64,000 nucleotides of DNA from Mixta hanseatica (GCF_023517775.1 NZ_CP082904.1:2356001-2420000); one strand, 5' to 3'. Numbered from the stretch's first letter, positions 1 to 9,973 are shown. A program made the numbers and translations. The notes: a model not told the origin generated them from the letters alone.

Positions 1-499
1 GCAGCCAACAGCAAAAAGCAAATAGCGCAATGGCAATGCTAAAAGCCAGCAGGTTGATCCAGCTGTGATAGCGCGTGCTCCAGACAATGGTCGAACTGAT
101 CGCGCCCGGGCCAGCCATTAAGGGCAACGCCAGCGGTACCACGCCAATACTTTCGCGCACCGCCGTTTCTGATTTTTCCTGTTTATTCTGCTTATCCTCG
201 CCCAGCTTACCGCTAATCATCGACATCGCAATCGTCACCACCAGTATGCCGCCGGCGATACGGAAAGAGTCAATGGATATGCCGAAGATATGCAGAATAG
301 CGTCGCCCAGAAACAACGAGGTCCAGAGGATAATTGCCACGGCAAGGTTCGCCGTCAGGTTGGTTCGGTTTCTTTCCGCGGCCGGCTGATAGCTGGTCAT
401 ACTGATAAAAACAGGAATAATGCCGATGGGATTCACCAGCGCAAACAGGCCAACAAAAAATTTAATATAGCCAGATAAATCCAGTGCAAGGGTATTCAC
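1..499 (-). CDS. ychE: YchE, MarC-family inner-membrane protein (partial)
   Basis: Integral inner-membrane protein of the MarC/UPF0056 family; no transport substrate is established. The frame reads from a GTG start (499-497) preceded by GGCGGAG at a good distance, and begins MNTLALDLSGYIKFFVG. About 166 N-terminal residues are visible and the rest runs off the left edge of the window. Several hydrophobic segments are present, with the family stretches ALVNPIGIIPVF and GVVPLALPLMAGPGAISS. It is divergent from adhE, the same arrangement as in E. coli. The identity is secure from the sequence match; the function is not known. Confidence 0.93.
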   Translation of the reverse strand, partial: MNTLALDLSGYIKFFVGLFALVNPIGIIPVFISMTSYQPAAERNRTNLTANLAVAIILWTSLFLGDAILHIFGISIDSFRIAGGILVVTIAMSMISGKLGEDKQNKQEKSETAVRESIGVVPLALPLMAGPGAISSTIVWSTRYHSWINLLAFSIAIALFAFCCWL

Positions 500-971
500 A
501 ACCTACTCCGCCAGTGCGCCAATGAAAACCGCCCTAATTTAATGTAAATATCATCTACTTGCCAGCGCCTAATGCCAGAATAATAAGCTTAACTTTTACC
601 TATAAAGAGACGCAAAATCTGTTGTTAACAATTTGTTTAGCCTATGATGCGAAAACCTTCCGCTATAACAGTAGATGAGAAAATTTGTGATTACGGTCAA
701 AAAAGAATCAAGCTGAAAGGAGTCAGCTTTAAGGAATATTGATCTAAATCAACAAGCATCTACCCCGTTCCAGGTAAGCTGAGTCCATCAAAAGGAATTG
801 ATAACGATGCGCTGCAGTTCAAAAGCGCCTTCGCCATAGAAACTCTTTCAGTAAACAGCATGGAGTAAGTAAAGCGCAAAACGCGTTATTTGCACGCTCC
901 GTAAAGCGTAACGCCCCATCTTTCATCAGGCTTGTTTACTAAAAGAGTTTAACTTCCATCAGGAGAGCATT
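500..971. other. ychE-adhE divergent intergenic region
   Basis: This 472-base non-coding region separates the divergent ychE and adhE genes. It is AT-rich in its first half, holds a perfect FNR-type box at 739-752, and must contain the adhE promoter and a long untranslated leader. In E. coli adhE also has a long leader that is processed by RNase III. I could not assign -35/-10 elements with confidence. Confidence 0.7.
739..752. promoter_or_regulatory. FNR-type operator upstream of adhE
   Basis: TTGATCTAAATCAA is a perfect match to the FNR consensus TTGAT-N4-ATCAA. It lies about 220 bases before the adhE start codon, so it would act on a distal promoter or from upstream. Oxygen-dependent control fits the fermentative role of AdhE. 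Which gene it controls (adhE or the divergent ychE) is inference. Confidence 0.75.
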
Positions 972-3659
972 ATGGCCGTTACCAATGTCGCTGAACTTAA
1001 CGCACTTGTTGAACGTGTAAAACAAGCGCAGCGCGAATACGCCAATTTCACTCAAGAGCAGGTTGATAAAATTTTCCGCGCCGCCGCGCTGGCTGCTGCC
1101 GACGCGCGTATTCCGCTGGCAAAAATGGCGGTAGCAGAATCTGGCATGGGTATTGTGGAAGACAAAGTGATTAAAAACCACTTTGCGTCTGAGTATATTT
1201 ACAATGCTTATAAAGATGAAAAAACCTGCGGCATTCTGGAAACCGACGAAACCTTCGGTACCATCACGATTGCTGAACCCACCGGGCTGATTTGCGGTAT
1301 CGTTCCTACCACCAACCCAACCTCAACCGCTATTTTTAAAGCGCTGATTAGCCTTAAAACCCGTAACGGTATCATCTTCTCTCCGCATCCGCGTGCTAAA
1401 GACGCCACGAATAAAGCCGCAGATATTGTGCTGCAGGCCGCTATCGCCGCCGGTGCGCCGAAAGATATTATCGGTTGGATCGATCAGCCTTCCGTTGAGC
1501 TCTCTAATCAGCTGATGCACCATCCCGACATCAACCTGATCCTGGCAACCGGCGGTCCCGGTATGGTGAAAGCCGCCTACAGCTCCGGTAAACCGGCTAT
1601 CGGCGTGGGTGCGGGTAATACCCCTGTGGTTATCGACGAAACCGCCGATATCAAACGTGCCGTGGCGTCTATTCTGATGTCGAAAACCTTCGATAACGGC
1701 GTGATCTGCGCTTCAGAGCAGTCAGTTATCGTGGTGGACGCGGTATATGAGTCGGTACGTGAGCGTTTCGCCAGCCACGGCGGCTACCTGCTGCAGGGCG
1801 CCGAACTGAAAGCGGTACAGGATATCATTCTGAAAAATGGCGGCCTCAATGCGGCTATCGTGGGTCAGCCGGCGGTAAAAATTGCCGAAATGGCCGGCAT
1901 CAACGTACCGGCCAGCACTAAAATTCTGATTGGCGAAGTCCAGCGGGTCGATGAATCTGAACCTTTCGCTCACGAAAAACTGTCGCCGACGCTGGCGATG
2001 TATCGTGCCGAGAATTTTGAGCAGGCGGTGGCAAAAGCTGAAAAACTGGTCGCCATGGGCGGTATCGGTCACACCTCTTGCCTGTATACCGACCAGGATA
2101 ACCAGCATGACCGCGTTAATTATTTTGGCGACAAAATGAAAACCGCGCGCATATTGATTAACACGCCGGCTTCTCAGGGCGGTATCGGTGACCTGTATAA
2201 CTTTAAACTGGCGCCTTCTCTGACGCTGGGCTGCGGTTCATGGGGCGGCAACTCAATTTCTGAAAACGTCGGCCCTAAACATCTTATCAATAAGAAAACC
2301 GTCGCCAAGCGAGCTGAAAATATGTTGTGGCACAAACTTCCTAAATCTATCTATTTCCGCCGCGGTTCCCTGCCTATCGCTCTGGAAGAAGTGGCGACCG
2401 ACGGAGCGAAACGCGCTTTTATCGTTACTGACCGCTTCCTGTTCAATAACGGCTATGCCGATCAGATTACCTCTGTGCTGAAAGCGCACGGCATAGAAAC
2501 CGAGATCTTCTTCGAAGTAGAAGCCGATCCGACGCTGAGCATTGTACGCAAAGGCGCGGAACAGATGAACTCCTTTAAACCGGATGTGATTATCGCCCTT
2601 GGCGGCGGCTCGCCGATGGATGCGGCCAAAATCATGTGGGTGATGTACGAGCATCCTGAAACCCATTTTGAAGAGCTGGCGCTGCGCTTTATGGATATTC
2701 GTAAACGCATCTACAAGTTCCCGAAAATGGGCGTGAAGGCGAAAATGATCGCCGTCACTACTACCTCAGGTACCGGTTCTGAAGTTACGCCGTTTGCGGT
2801 AGTGACCGACGACGCGACCGGCCAAAAATATCCGCTGGCTGATTATGCTTTGACGCCGGATATGGCCATTGTGGACGCGAACCTGGTCATGAATATGCCG
2901 AAATCGCTGGCCGCGTTTGGCGGCCTTGATGCGGTAACCCATGCGCTGGAAGCCTACGTTTCCGTGCTGGCCAATGAATACTCTGACGGTCAGGCGCTGC
3001 AGGCGCTGAAATTGCTGAAGGAAAACCTGCCGGACAGCTATCGCGACGGCGCGAAAAACCCGGTAGCTCGTGAACGCGTTCATAACGCCGCAACCATTGC
3101 CGGTATCGCTTTTGCGAATGCTTTCCTCGGCGTATGTCACTCTATGGCGCATAAACTGGGTTCAGAGTTCCATATTCCGCACGGTCTGGCTAATGCGCTG
3201 TTAATCTCGAATGTGATTCGCTATAACGCGAATGACAACCCGACCAAACAGACCGCCTTCAGCCAGTACGATCGCCCGCAGGCGCGCCGCCGTTATGCCG
3301 AAATCGCCGACCATCTTGGTCTGAGCGCCGCTGGCGACCGCACCGCGCAGAAAATTGAAAAACTGCTGGCGTGGCTGGAAGAGATGAAAGCGCAGCTGGG
3401 GATCCCGAAATCTATCCGTGAAGCGGGCGTTCAGGAAGCTGACTTCCTGGCGAAAGTTGATAAGTTGGCTGATGATGCCTTTGATGATCAGTGTACCGGC
3501 GCTAACCCGCGTTATCCGCTGATTGCTGAACTGAAACAGATTATGCTGGATACCTTCTACGGCCGCGAATATGCAGAACCCTTTGAATCCGTTTCTGAAG
3601 CGCTCAGCGCTCAGCCGATCAAAGGCGCTAAAGTCGAGAAGAAAGCCAAAAAAGTTTGA
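972..3659 (+). CDS. adhE: Bifunctional aldehyde-alcohol dehydrogenase AdhE
   Basis: Cytoplasmic fermentation enzyme that reduces acetyl-CoA to acetaldehyde and then ethanol with NADH; the family forms long helical filaments (spirosomes). It has 895 residues against 891 in E. coli. The N-terminal half is a CoA-dependent aldehyde dehydrogenase with the catalytic cysteine in GVICASEQS (about C246). The C-terminal half is an iron-dependent alcohol dehydrogenase with the NAD-binding GGGSPMDAAK and iron ligands in GGLDAVTHALEAY and CHSMAHKLGSEFHIPHG. The ATG is preceded by AGGAGAG. An FNR-type box lies upstream and a strong terminator follows. The C-terminal tail is lysine-rich, as in relatives. 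Confidence 0.99.
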   Translation: MAVTNVAELNALVERVKQAQREYANFTQEQVDKIFRAAALAAADARIPLAKMAVAESGMGIVEDKVIKNHFASEYIYNAYKDEKTCGILETDETFGTITIAEPTGLICGIVPTTNPTSTAIFKALISLKTRNGIIFSPHPRAKDATNKAADIVLQAAIAAGAPKDIIGWIDQPSVELSNQLMHHPDINLILATGGPGMVKAAYSSGKPAIGVGAGNTPVVIDETADIKRAVASILMSKTFDNGVICASEQSVIVVDAVYESVRERFASHGGYLLQGAELKAVQDIILKNGGLNAAIVGQPAVKIAEMAGINVPASTKILIGEVQRVDESEPFAHEKLSPTLAMYRAENFEQAVAKAEKLVAMGGIGHTSCLYTDQDNQHDRVNYFGDKMKTARILINTPASQGGIGDLYNFKLAPSLTLGCGSWGGNSISENVGPKHLINKKTVAKRAENMLWHKLPKSIYFRRGSLPIALEEVATDGAKRAFIVTDRFLFNNGYADQITSVLKAHGIETEIFFEVEADPTLSIVRKGAEQMNSFKPDVIIALGGGSPMDAAKIMWVMYEHPETHFEELALRFMDIRKRIYKFPKMGVKAKMIAVTTTSGTGSEVTPFAVVTDDATGQKYPLADYALTPDMAIVDANLVMNMPKSLAAFGGLDAVTHALEAYVSVLANEYSDGQALQALKLLKENLPDSYRDGAKNPVARERVHNAATIAGIAFANAFLGVCHSMAHKLGSEFHIPHGLANALLISNVIRYNANDNPTKQTAFSQYDRPQARRRYAEIADHLGLSAAGDRTAQKIEKLLAWLEEMKAQLGIPKSIREAGVQEADFLAKVDKLADDAFDDQCTGANPRYPLIAELKQIMLDTFYGREYAEPFESVSEALSAQPIKGAKVEKKAKKV

Positions 3660-3671
3660 TAGTCCGTTAAC

Positions 3672-3699
3672 AAAAAAACCCGCCTCGGCGGGTTTTTTT
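3672..3699 (+). terminator. Rho-independent terminator of adhE
   Basis: The hairpin CCCGC-CTCG-GCGGG begins 19 bases after the adhE stop. It is flanked by A7 and followed by T7, so it could also work on the opposite strand. Confidence 0.92.
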
Positions 3700-3816
3700 A
3701 TCGCCGCAATAAAGCGGCTCCCTGCTGCCCTGCCTGAAAGACCTTTTCACTTCCTGCGTATAACGCCCTGTAAGCCACCGTAGCGTTTCTAAATTCACGC
3801 GCTATAGGTAGCCCTT

Positions 3817-4422
3817 TCAGGGGCGCTCTGTCGGCTGTAAAACGCCCTTAGCCAGCGTTTCTTTATAATGCTTACGACACATGGAGACGTAACGCTCGTT
3901 ACCACCGATGACCACCTGCTCGCCTTCTGCGTAGGGTCTGCCCTCGCTATCCAGACGCAGCACCATGCCGGCCTTGCGGCCGCAGTGGCAAATGGTTTTT
4001 AATTCGATCAGTTTATCGGCCCAGGCTAATAAATACTGGCTTCCGCTAAATAACTCACCCCGGAAATCAGTACGCAGGCCGTAGCATAATACCGGTATAT
4101 CCAGATAATCGACTACATCGGAAAGTTCCCGAACTTGTTCACGCGTCAGAAATTGGCATTCATCGACCAGGATGCAATGTACCGGCTTTTTTTCATGTTC
4201 TTCAGTAATTTCATGCATCAGTAAAGTCTGATTGTTAAACAATTTAGCCGGTGAAGAAAGGCCGATGCGTGAACTTACTTTACCACTGCCAAAGCGATCG
4301 TCTATCTCGGCCGTCCAGACCAAAGTCCGCATACCTCTTTCCTGATAATTATAAGAAGACTGCAACAATGCGGTGGATTTCCCGGCATTCATCGCCGAGT
4401 AATAGAAATAAAGCTGAGCCAT
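3817..4422 (-). CDS. tdk: Thymidine kinase
   Basis: Salvage enzyme that phosphorylates thymidine to dTMP with ATP in the cytoplasm. It has 201 residues (E. coli 205). It shows the P-loop region SAMNAGKST near the N terminus, the DECQFL magnesium/catalytic motif, and zinc-type cysteines in ICHCGRK and MCRKHY. The start is the ATG at 4422, where the protein begins MAQLYFYY as in E. coli and GGCGGAG sits 9 bases upstream; an in-frame TTG 18 bases earlier lies inside that ribosome binding site and is unlikely. It is divergent from hns, as in E. coli. Confidence 0.97.
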   Translation of the reverse strand: MAQLYFYYSAMNAGKSTALLQSSYNYQERGMRTLVWTAEIDDRFGSGKVSSRIGLSSPAKLFNNQTLLMHEITEEHEKKPVHCILVDECQFLTREQVRELSDVVDYLDIPVLCYGLRTDFRGELFSGSQYLLAWADKLIELKTICHCGRKAGMVLRLDSEGRPYAEGEQVVIGGNERYVSMCRKHYKETLAKGVLQPTERP

Positions 4423-4932
4423 AGGGCTGAACTCCGCCAAAAGGGTTAAACGAAAAAACCGGGCGATTGTATCATAGCGTCAGTGATTCCGGCGGGATAA
4501 CCTACTCCAGGATTAACTTCTTTAACCGCGGCGCTTGTTTAACATCCCTGGCCGCTGGCGCTTAATCCAGGTTGTGGCATTAAATGATAAAACCTCAAGC
4601 CCGGTTCTTATTATGGCCCTTTTTTACCCGCGCTGAGCCTTAGCGCTTTAAGCGTAATGATGCTAACTCTTTAGGTTATACGATGATTCCAGCCGCTTAG
4701 CTGAACAGATAATCCCCTGTAAACCTAAGGCTGTTTAAGTATAGACTTTAATGCGGCGTGCTTATTTTCGCCTGAGACAACTATAACTTTCCGCCAATTG
4801 CGTTATGCAAATCTCACTTTAATAAGACTTTGTGAATTTCTTACAAAATTAACTATTGCAGTTCCTTTTTTCCACCTCTATTATTATCAGGCAGAACATT
4901 TCTCCCACCCAATATATTTTGAGATTAGGACA
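4423..4932. other. tdk-hns divergent intergenic region
   Basis: This 510-base region has no convincing gene. Between 4510 and 4568 there is a nested inverted repeat: GGATTAA outer arms (4510-4516 with 4562-4568) enclose GCGGC/GCCGC inner arms. The hns promoter lies at 4856-4884, and a CCAAT box precedes it near 4794. The rest is AT-rich, as is usual before hns. Confidence 0.6.
4856..4884 (+). promoter_or_regulatory. hns promoter (sigma-70)
   Basis: TTGCAG (4856-4861) and TATTAT (4879-4884) are separated by 17 bases, predicting transcription from about 4891 and a leader of roughly 40 bases before the hns ATG. The surrounding AT-rich, probably curved DNA fits the known H-NS autoregulation. Confidence 0.75.
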
Positions 4933-5340
4933 ATGAGCGAAGCACTTAAAATTCTGAACAACATCCGTACACTGCGCGCCCAGGCCAGAGAATGCACTCT
5001 GGAAACTCTGGAAGAAATGCTGGAAAAACTGGAAGTGGTTGTTAATGAGCGCCGTGAAGAAGAAAGTCAGGCGCAGGCTGAAATTGAAGAGCGTACGCGT
5101 AAACTTCAACAGTACCGCGAAATGCTGATTGCCGATGGCATTGACCCAAATGAACTGCTGCAAACTATGGCAGCAACAAAAACAAGTGGCAAAGCCAAGC
5201 GCGCTGCGCGTCCGGCTAAATATAAATACGTTGATGAAAATGGCGAAAGCAAAACCTGGACTGGCCAGGGCCGTACTCCTGCGGTAATCAAGAAAGCCAT
5301 TGAAGAGGAAGGCAAGCAGCTGGATGATTTTCTGCTGTAA
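4933..5340 (+). CDS. hns: Nucleoid-associated silencer H-NS
   Basis: Global DNA-binding protein that silences AT-rich and horizontally acquired genes. The start is the ATG at 4933 ([14 protein letters not shown]) after AGGAC. The frame is open upstream to 4798, but that extension covers the promoter and matches nothing in the family. The 135 residues comprise an N-terminal coiled-coil oligomerisation region (about 1-65, with many E/R/Q residues), a basic linker ([14 protein letters not shown]) and a C-terminal DNA-binding domain carrying the AT-hook-like [10 protein letters not shown] strong terminator follows. Confidence 0.98.
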   Translation: MSEALKILNNIRTLRAQARECTLETLEEMLEKLEVVVNERREEESQAQAEIEERTRKLQQYREMLIADGIDPNELLQTMAATKTSGKAKRAARPAKYKYVDENGESKTWTGQGRTPAVIKKAIEEEGKQLDDFLL

Positions 5341-5363
5341 TTCCTGTTCAGGGTGCTTCTCTT

Positions 5364-5390
5364 AACCCCATTTCGCTATGGGGTTTTTTA
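5364..5390 (+). terminator. Rho-independent terminator of hns
   Basis: Arms AACCCCAT and ATGGGGTT enclose a six-base loop, followed by T6, 24 bases after the hns stop. Confidence 0.92.
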
Positions 5391-5429
5391 TTGGTCTTTT
5401 TGTCGTATTTGTCACGCCAGGCCACACCC

Positions 5430-5461
5430 AAAAAAAGGAAGCCCACTGGCTTCCTTTTTTT
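5430..5461 (-). terminator. Terminator of the galU-ugd-epimerase operon
   Basis: Hairpin GGAAGCC-CACT-GGCTTCC is flanked by A and T runs on both sides, so it can terminate both the operon from the right and any read-through from hns. Confidence 0.88.
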
Positions 5462-5472
5462 ATTAATACTTA

Positions 5473-6477
5473 TCAGACCTTATAAAAAGCACGATACCAC
5501 TCGACAAAGCGCCTGATACCCTCTTCTACGCCCGTTTGCGGTTTAAATCCAATCACATCAAACAACGCCTGTGTATCCGCGCTGGTTTCCAGCACATCGC
5601 CCGGCTGCATCGGCAGCATATTTTTCTGCGCTTCTATTCCCAGCGCTTTCTCCAGCGCCTCTATATAAGCCATCAAAGTAACAGGCTGACTATTACCGAT
5701 ATTATAGACGCGATAAGGTGCGGAGCTGGTGGCAGGCGAGCCGGTTTCCACCGTCCAGTCAGGATCTTTTTGCGGAATCACATCCTGCAAACGGAAAATA
5801 GACTCGGTAATATCATCGATATAAGTGAAGTCCCTGCGCATTTCGCCGTTGTTATACACATCAATACTTTCCCCGGCGATAATAGCCCGGGTGAATTTGA
5901 ACAGAGCCATATCCGGACGTCCCCACGGTCCGTAGACGGTAAAGAAGCGCAAACCGGTAGTGGGGATGCCATACAGATGTGAATAGGTATGAGACATCAG
6001 CTCATTGGCTTTTTTCGTCGCCGCATAAAGCGAAACCGGATGGTCTACGCTGTCATCGGTAGAAAATGGCATTTTACGGTTCAGGCCGTAAACAGAGCTG
6101 GAAGAGGCGTACAGCAAATGCTCAATTTTATGATGACGACAGCCTTCGAGAATATTAAGGTGCCCGGTCAGATTGGCATCAGCATAAGCGTGCGGATTAT
6201 CAATAGAATAACGAACTCCTGCCTGCGCTCCCAGATGAATAACGCGCTGGAAACGATGCTGTGCAAACAGTGAGGCTATTGCGTCTCTGTCAGATAAATC
6301 GCCTTCGATAAAAGTGAAATCAGAAGAAGTGATTTGATTAAGGCGGGCACGTTTGAGATTTACATCGTAATAATCATTCAGGTTGTCGAGACCGACAACC
6401 TGGTGACCGGCCGACAGAAGGCGTTGGGTAACGTGAAAACCAATAAACCCTGCCGCGCCGGTAACCAGATAGTTCAT
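5473..6477 (-). CDS. UDP-glucuronate 4-epimerase (NAD-dependent, SDR family)
   Basis: Extended short-chain dehydrogenase/epimerase of 334 residues that most likely interconverts UDP-glucuronate and UDP-galacturonate in the cytoplasm. It begins MNYLVTGAAGFIGFHV, with the NAD-binding GxxGxxG motif at residues 7-13. The catalytic serine region ASSSSVYG and the YAATKK (YxxxK) motif are both present, as is the family block RFFTVYGPWGRPDMALFKF. It is the last gene of an operon, 14 bases after ugd, and the upstream Ugd makes its expected substrate, which is the main reason for choosing UDP-glucuronate over UDP-glucose. Relatives carry names such as uge, gla or capI; exact specificity is inferred. 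Confidence 0.9.
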   Translation of the reverse strand: MNYLVTGAAGFIGFHVTQRLLSAGHQVVGLDNLNDYYDVNLKRARLNQITSSDFTFIEGDLSDRDAIASLFAQHRFQRVIHLGAQAGVRYSIDNPHAYADANLTGHLNILEGCRHHKIEHLLYASSSSVYGLNRKMPFSTDDSVDHPVSLYAATKKANELMSHTYSHLYGIPTTGLRFFTVYGPWGRPDMALFKFTRAIIAGESIDVYNNGEMRRDFTYIDDITESIFRLQDVIPQKDPDWTVETGSPATSSAPYRVYNIGNSQPVTLMAYIEALEKALGIEAQKNMLPMQPGDVLETSADTQALFDVIGFKPQTGVEEGIRRFVEWYRAFYKV

Positions 6478-6491
6478 ATTTACCTCATTAA

Positions 6492-7832
6492 TTATGCAAC
6501 TTGAATAGACGCTCCGCGGCCAATTGCATAATAAACAAAACCGCGTTTGCTAATTCTTTCTGGATCATACAGGTTACGACCATCAAAAATCACGGGTTGT
6601 TTTAAGGCATTTTTAATCACATCGAAGTCCGGCGCGCGGAAGTTCTGCCATTCGGTACAAATAACCAGCGCGTCTGCACCTTGCAGAGCGGCTTCTTTTG
6701 TTCCCATCAGCTTCAGGTCCGCACGGTGACCGTAGATGCGCTGCGCTTCATCCATCGCTTCCGGATCAAACGCCTGTACCGTCGCGCCGGCAGCCCACAG
6801 CGTTTCCATCAGCACGCGGCTCGACGCTTCACGCATATCGTCGGTGTTGGGCTTAAATGACAGTCCCCACAGCGCAAAAGTTTTACCCTTAAGATCTTCA
6901 CCAAAATGGCGTTTGATAAAGGTTGGCAGCTTCAGTTTCTGATCGTCATTAACCGCTTCCACCGCCTGCAGCAGACGAGGTTTATAGCCAATGGTTTCCG
7001 CCGTACGGATCAGCGCCTGCACATCTTTCGGGAAGCAAGAACCGCCGTAACCGCAGCCAGGATAAATAAAGTGATAGCCAATGCGGGAATCTGAACCAAT
7101 ACCCTGACGCACTTTTTCGATATCCGCGCCCAGGCGTTCCGCCAGGTTGGAGATTTCATTCATAAAGCTGATTTTGGTCGCCAGCATGCAGTTCGCCGCA
7201 TACTTGGTCAGCTCAGCACTACGAATATCCATCAGAATCAGACGATCGTGGTTGCGGTTAAACGGCTCATACAGCTCGCGCAGCAGTTCAACAACTTCAT
7301 CGTTATCCGTACCGACGACGATACGCTCAGGACGCATACAGTCGCTTACCGCGGCCCCTTCTTTCAGGAACTCTGGGTTAGAGACCACATCAAAGGTCAG
7401 ATCCAGCCCACGCGCGTTAAGGGTTTCCTGCATTACGCTACGTACGCGATCGGCGGTGCCAACCGGTACGGTAGATTTATCCAGCACCACTTTATGCTCA
7501 TCCATATGCTGAGCAATGGTACACGCTACCGCAGTAACATATTTCAGATCGGCAGAGCCATCCTCGTCCGGCGGCGTTCCCACGGCGATAAACTGCATAA
7601 CGCCATGTTTAACGCCCTCTTCGGCGTTGGTAGTAAAGTTCAGTCGACCCGCTTCATAGTTTTGCTTAACCAGCGGCGTCAAACCTGGCTCATAAATGGG
7701 AATGATCCCTTTCTTCAGATTTTCGACTTTGTTTTCGTCGACATCAATACAAAGAACGTCATGTCCGACTTCGGCCAATACCGCAGCCTGAACCAGACCC
7801 ACATAGCCGATACCAAATACGGTGACTTTCAT
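6492..7832 (-). CDS. ugd: UDP-glucose 6-dehydrogenase
   Basis: Oxidises UDP-glucose to UDP-glucuronate with two NAD per turnover. At 446 residues it is the longer form found in many capsule and exopolysaccharide loci, clearly longer than the 388-residue E. coli K-12 Ugd. It has the Rossmann start [15 protein letters not shown], the [14 protein letters not shown] motif ([10 protein letters not shown]) and the catalytic cysteine in [12 protein letters not shown]. It is the middle gene of the operon, 24 bases after galU, and is preceded by AGGATAACGCA. Its product feeds the next gene, the epimerase. Confidence 0.96.
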   Translation of the reverse strand: MKVTVFGIGYVGLVQAAVLAEVGHDVLCIDVDENKVENLKKGIIPIYEPGLTPLVKQNYEAGRLNFTTNAEEGVKHGVMQFIAVGTPPDEDGSADLKYVTAVACTIAQHMDEHKVVLDKSTVPVGTADRVRSVMQETLNARGLDLTFDVVSNPEFLKEGAAVSDCMRPERIVVGTDNDEVVELLRELYEPFNRNHDRLILMDIRSAELTKYAANCMLATKISFMNEISNLAERLGADIEKVRQGIGSDSRIGYHFIYPGCGYGGSCFPKDVQALIRTAETIGYKPRLLQAVEAVNDDQKLKLPTFIKRHFGEDLKGKTFALWGLSFKPNTDDMREASSRVLMETLWAAGATVQAFDPEAMDEAQRIYGHRADLKLMGTKEAALQGADALVICTEWQNFRAPDFDVIKNALKQPVIFDGRNLYDPERISKRGFVYYAIGRGASIQVA

Positions 7833-7856
7833 TGCGTTATCCTGTTGCTGTGTGAA

Positions 7857-8765
7857 TTACTTTTTATTTTCAACTGTATCGTTCAGCCACTGTTTGAAAT
7901 CGCTGCCCAGTGACGGATGACGCAGACCATACTCAACGAAAGCCTGCATATAACCCAGCTTGTTGCCGCAGTCATGGCTAACGCCTTTCAGGTGATAAGC
8001 TTCAACTGTTTCTTTTTCCATCAGCATAGCGATGGAGTCGGTCAGCTGCACTTCACCGCCCGCGCCCGGAGGGGTTTTCGCCAGCAGCGGCCAAATATCA
8101 GCGGAAAGCACATAACGACCCACAACGGCCAGATTAGACGGCGCTTCGTCCGCTTTCGGTTTTTCTACCACGCCAACCATCGGCGCGCTGTCGCCTGGCT
8201 GCAGTTCCGCACCCTGACAATCGACCACGCCGTAAGCGGTAACGTCCGCTACCGGCTCAACCATAATCTGGCTGCGGCCGCTCTCGTCGAAACGGTTCAG
8301 CATTTCAGCAAGGTTATCTTTGGTCGGGTTAGACTCATACTCATCGATAATCACGTCAGGCAGAATAACCGCAACCGGCTCATCGCCAACCAGCGGATGC
8401 GCGCACATGACCGCGTGGCCCAGGCCTTTAGCGATGCCCTGACGCACCTGCATGATAGTGACGTGCGGCGGACAAATTGACTGAATTTCGTCCAGCAGCT
8501 GGCGCTTAACGCGTTTTTCCAGCATCGCCTCCAGCTCAAAACTGGTATCAAAATGGTTTTCAATCGAGTTCTTAGACGAGTGCGTAACCAGTACGATTTC
8601 ATTAATCCCGGCAGCGATACATTCGTTAACGACATACTGAATTAACGGCTTATCAACCAGCGGCAACATTTCCTTTGGGATGGCTTTGGTTGCGGGCAGC
8701 ATGCGCGTCCCTAAACCGGCAACGGGGATTACCGCTTTTTTTACTTTTGACTTATAGGCAGACAT
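7857..8765 (-). CDS. galU: UTP-glucose-1-phosphate uridylyltransferase GalU
   Basis: Makes UDP-glucose from UTP and glucose-1-phosphate, the entry point to LPS core, osmoregulated glucans, trehalose and, here, uronic-acid precursors. It has 302 residues, the same as E. coli GalU, and is highly similar throughout. The nucleotide-binding signature [19 protein letters not shown] lies near residues 17-35. The ATG follows GAGAGGTATCTTA. It is the first gene of the operon galU-ugd-epimerase, which ends at the terminator near 5430-5461. Confidence 0.98.
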   Translation of the reverse strand: MSAYKSKVKKAVIPVAGLGTRMLPATKAIPKEMLPLVDKPLIQYVVNECIAAGINEIVLVTHSSKNSIENHFDTSFELEAMLEKRVKRQLLDEIQSICPPHVTIMQVRQGIAKGLGHAVMCAHPLVGDEPVAVILPDVIIDEYESNPTKDNLAEMLNRFDESGRSQIMVEPVADVTAYGVVDCQGAELQPGDSAPMVGVVEKPKADEAPSNLAVVGRYVLSADIWPLLAKTPPGAGGEVQLTDSIAMLMEKETVEAYHLKGVSHDCGNKLGYMQAFVEYGLRHPSLGSDFKQWLNDTVENKK

Positions 8766-8959
8766 TAAGATACCTCTCTTATAGGCCGTTCAAGTTAATA
8801 CTTGATATGTCGATTTAAAAAACGAAACGAGTATATCAGTTCAGGGACGCCGGATTTATCCTGGATAACTTCTTTCCGGCGAAATTAAGATTATTACCCA
8901 AGTGTAAAACTTATACTAAGGTCTGTCTGTGCGGCGTAAAAATAAAAAGCATTCGCTTA

Positions 8960-9973
8960 TTATTCAGGCGACAGCATCAGACGCAGCCGTCCTCCATTCC
9001 CCCATACCTGACATTGCCAGGCATCACCCTGCTGGTTAATTTGGTTGAGATGTGTACTGCCCATAGTGCCTAAAGGCACACCATTTCTAAGCTGTATTTC
9101 TTGTCCGCTAATGTTCAGCGTTGCGTTTAAGCCGGCCGAGACCAAAATCAGGTTTTTATAGGTCTGATGATAATACCCGACTAATAATGGAAACTGCCCT
9201 TTAAGATTTGCCTGACGCAATAACATATTAACCTGTTTAAGCACGCTGCTTAATTCAGGCAAACGCTGTTTTTGTCCGGAAAGCTGCTCCTGCAACAGCC
9301 CGTTGAATAGCGCGCGTAACAGTAGTGCAGCCAGCACGCCATTATCGCCAGCGCGGGTAACGTCAAGGCAGTAAAAGGCCAGATCGTTATCCGATAGCGC
9401 GGCGATATCCAGGACCAGTCCAGGCTGTTCCGCCATCGTTAACTGGCGGTAGTTCATGCGGCAGTTTGCGATAACCTGCTGAACCGGCGGCTGAAGTTGC
9501 TTAAGCAGTTTGGCGGCCGCGCTGGGATCGCTAACTAATGCATCCCAGTCCTGAAACAGCTGTTCTTCTTCTTCCACCTGGGAAGTAAACATGGAAGGAT
9601 AAAGACATTCATAGACCGCCTCGCGCAGGCGCTCCATGTCTCTGATCGGTTTGAGCAGCACATCCTGTACGCCAAGACGCAGGACATGCGCGATATCGGA
9701 CATCTGCTCGGTAGCGGAGATGACCAGAATGGGAACTTGATTGCCATGGGTGCGTAAATGTTCCACTAGCTTGATGCCGTTCATACGGGGCATTTCTAAA
9801 TCGCAAATCAGCAAGTCGGGCTGATGAAAGCGCAACGTTTCGATAGCATCAAGACCGTCGCTGGCGACCAGCAGTGTAGCGCCAAGCGAGTATAAGAAAT
9901 TTTCCAGCAGGGAGCGAAAAACCACCTCATCTTCCACGATCAGGATCTGTTTTCCATTTAATGGTTTTTCCAT
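8960..9973 (-). CDS. rssB: RssB (Hnr), sigma-S proteolysis adaptor
   Basis: Response-regulator adaptor that delivers RpoS (sigma-S) to the ClpXP protease in growing cells. It has 337 residues, as in E. coli. An N-terminal receiver domain (about 9-125) carries the acidic pair E14/D15, the phosphoacceptor D58 in LLICDLEMPRMNG, and K108 in DVLLKPI. The C-terminal domain is the degenerate PP2C-like fold of RssB (VLDIAALSDNDLAFYCLDV). The ATG follows GGGGGAAAACA. rssA lies upstream, as in E. coli. Confidence 0.97.
   Translation of the reverse strand: MEKPLNGKQILIVEDEVVFRSLLENFLYSLGATLLVASDGLDAIETLRFHQPDLLICDLEMPRMNGIKLVEHLRTHGNQVPILVISATEQMSDIAHVLRLGVQDVLLKPIRDMERLREAVYECLYPSMFTSQVEEEEQLFQDWDALVSDPSAAAKLLKQLQPPVQQVIANCRMNYRQLTMAEQPGLVLDIAALSDNDLAFYCLDVTRAGDNGVLAALLLRALFNGLLQEQLSGQKQRLPELSSVLKQVNMLLRQANLKGQFPLLVGYYHQTYKNLILVSAGLNATLNISGQEIQLRNGVPLGTMGSTHLNQINQQGDAWQCQVWGNGGRLRLMLSPE

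Noticed and set aside
4798-4932. Longer N terminus of hns
   Set aside because: The extension covers the promoter and leader; family members start at MSEALK.
5536-5982. Plus-strand frames across the epimerase, ugd and galU
   Set aside because: They are antisense shadows of well-supported genes and match no family.
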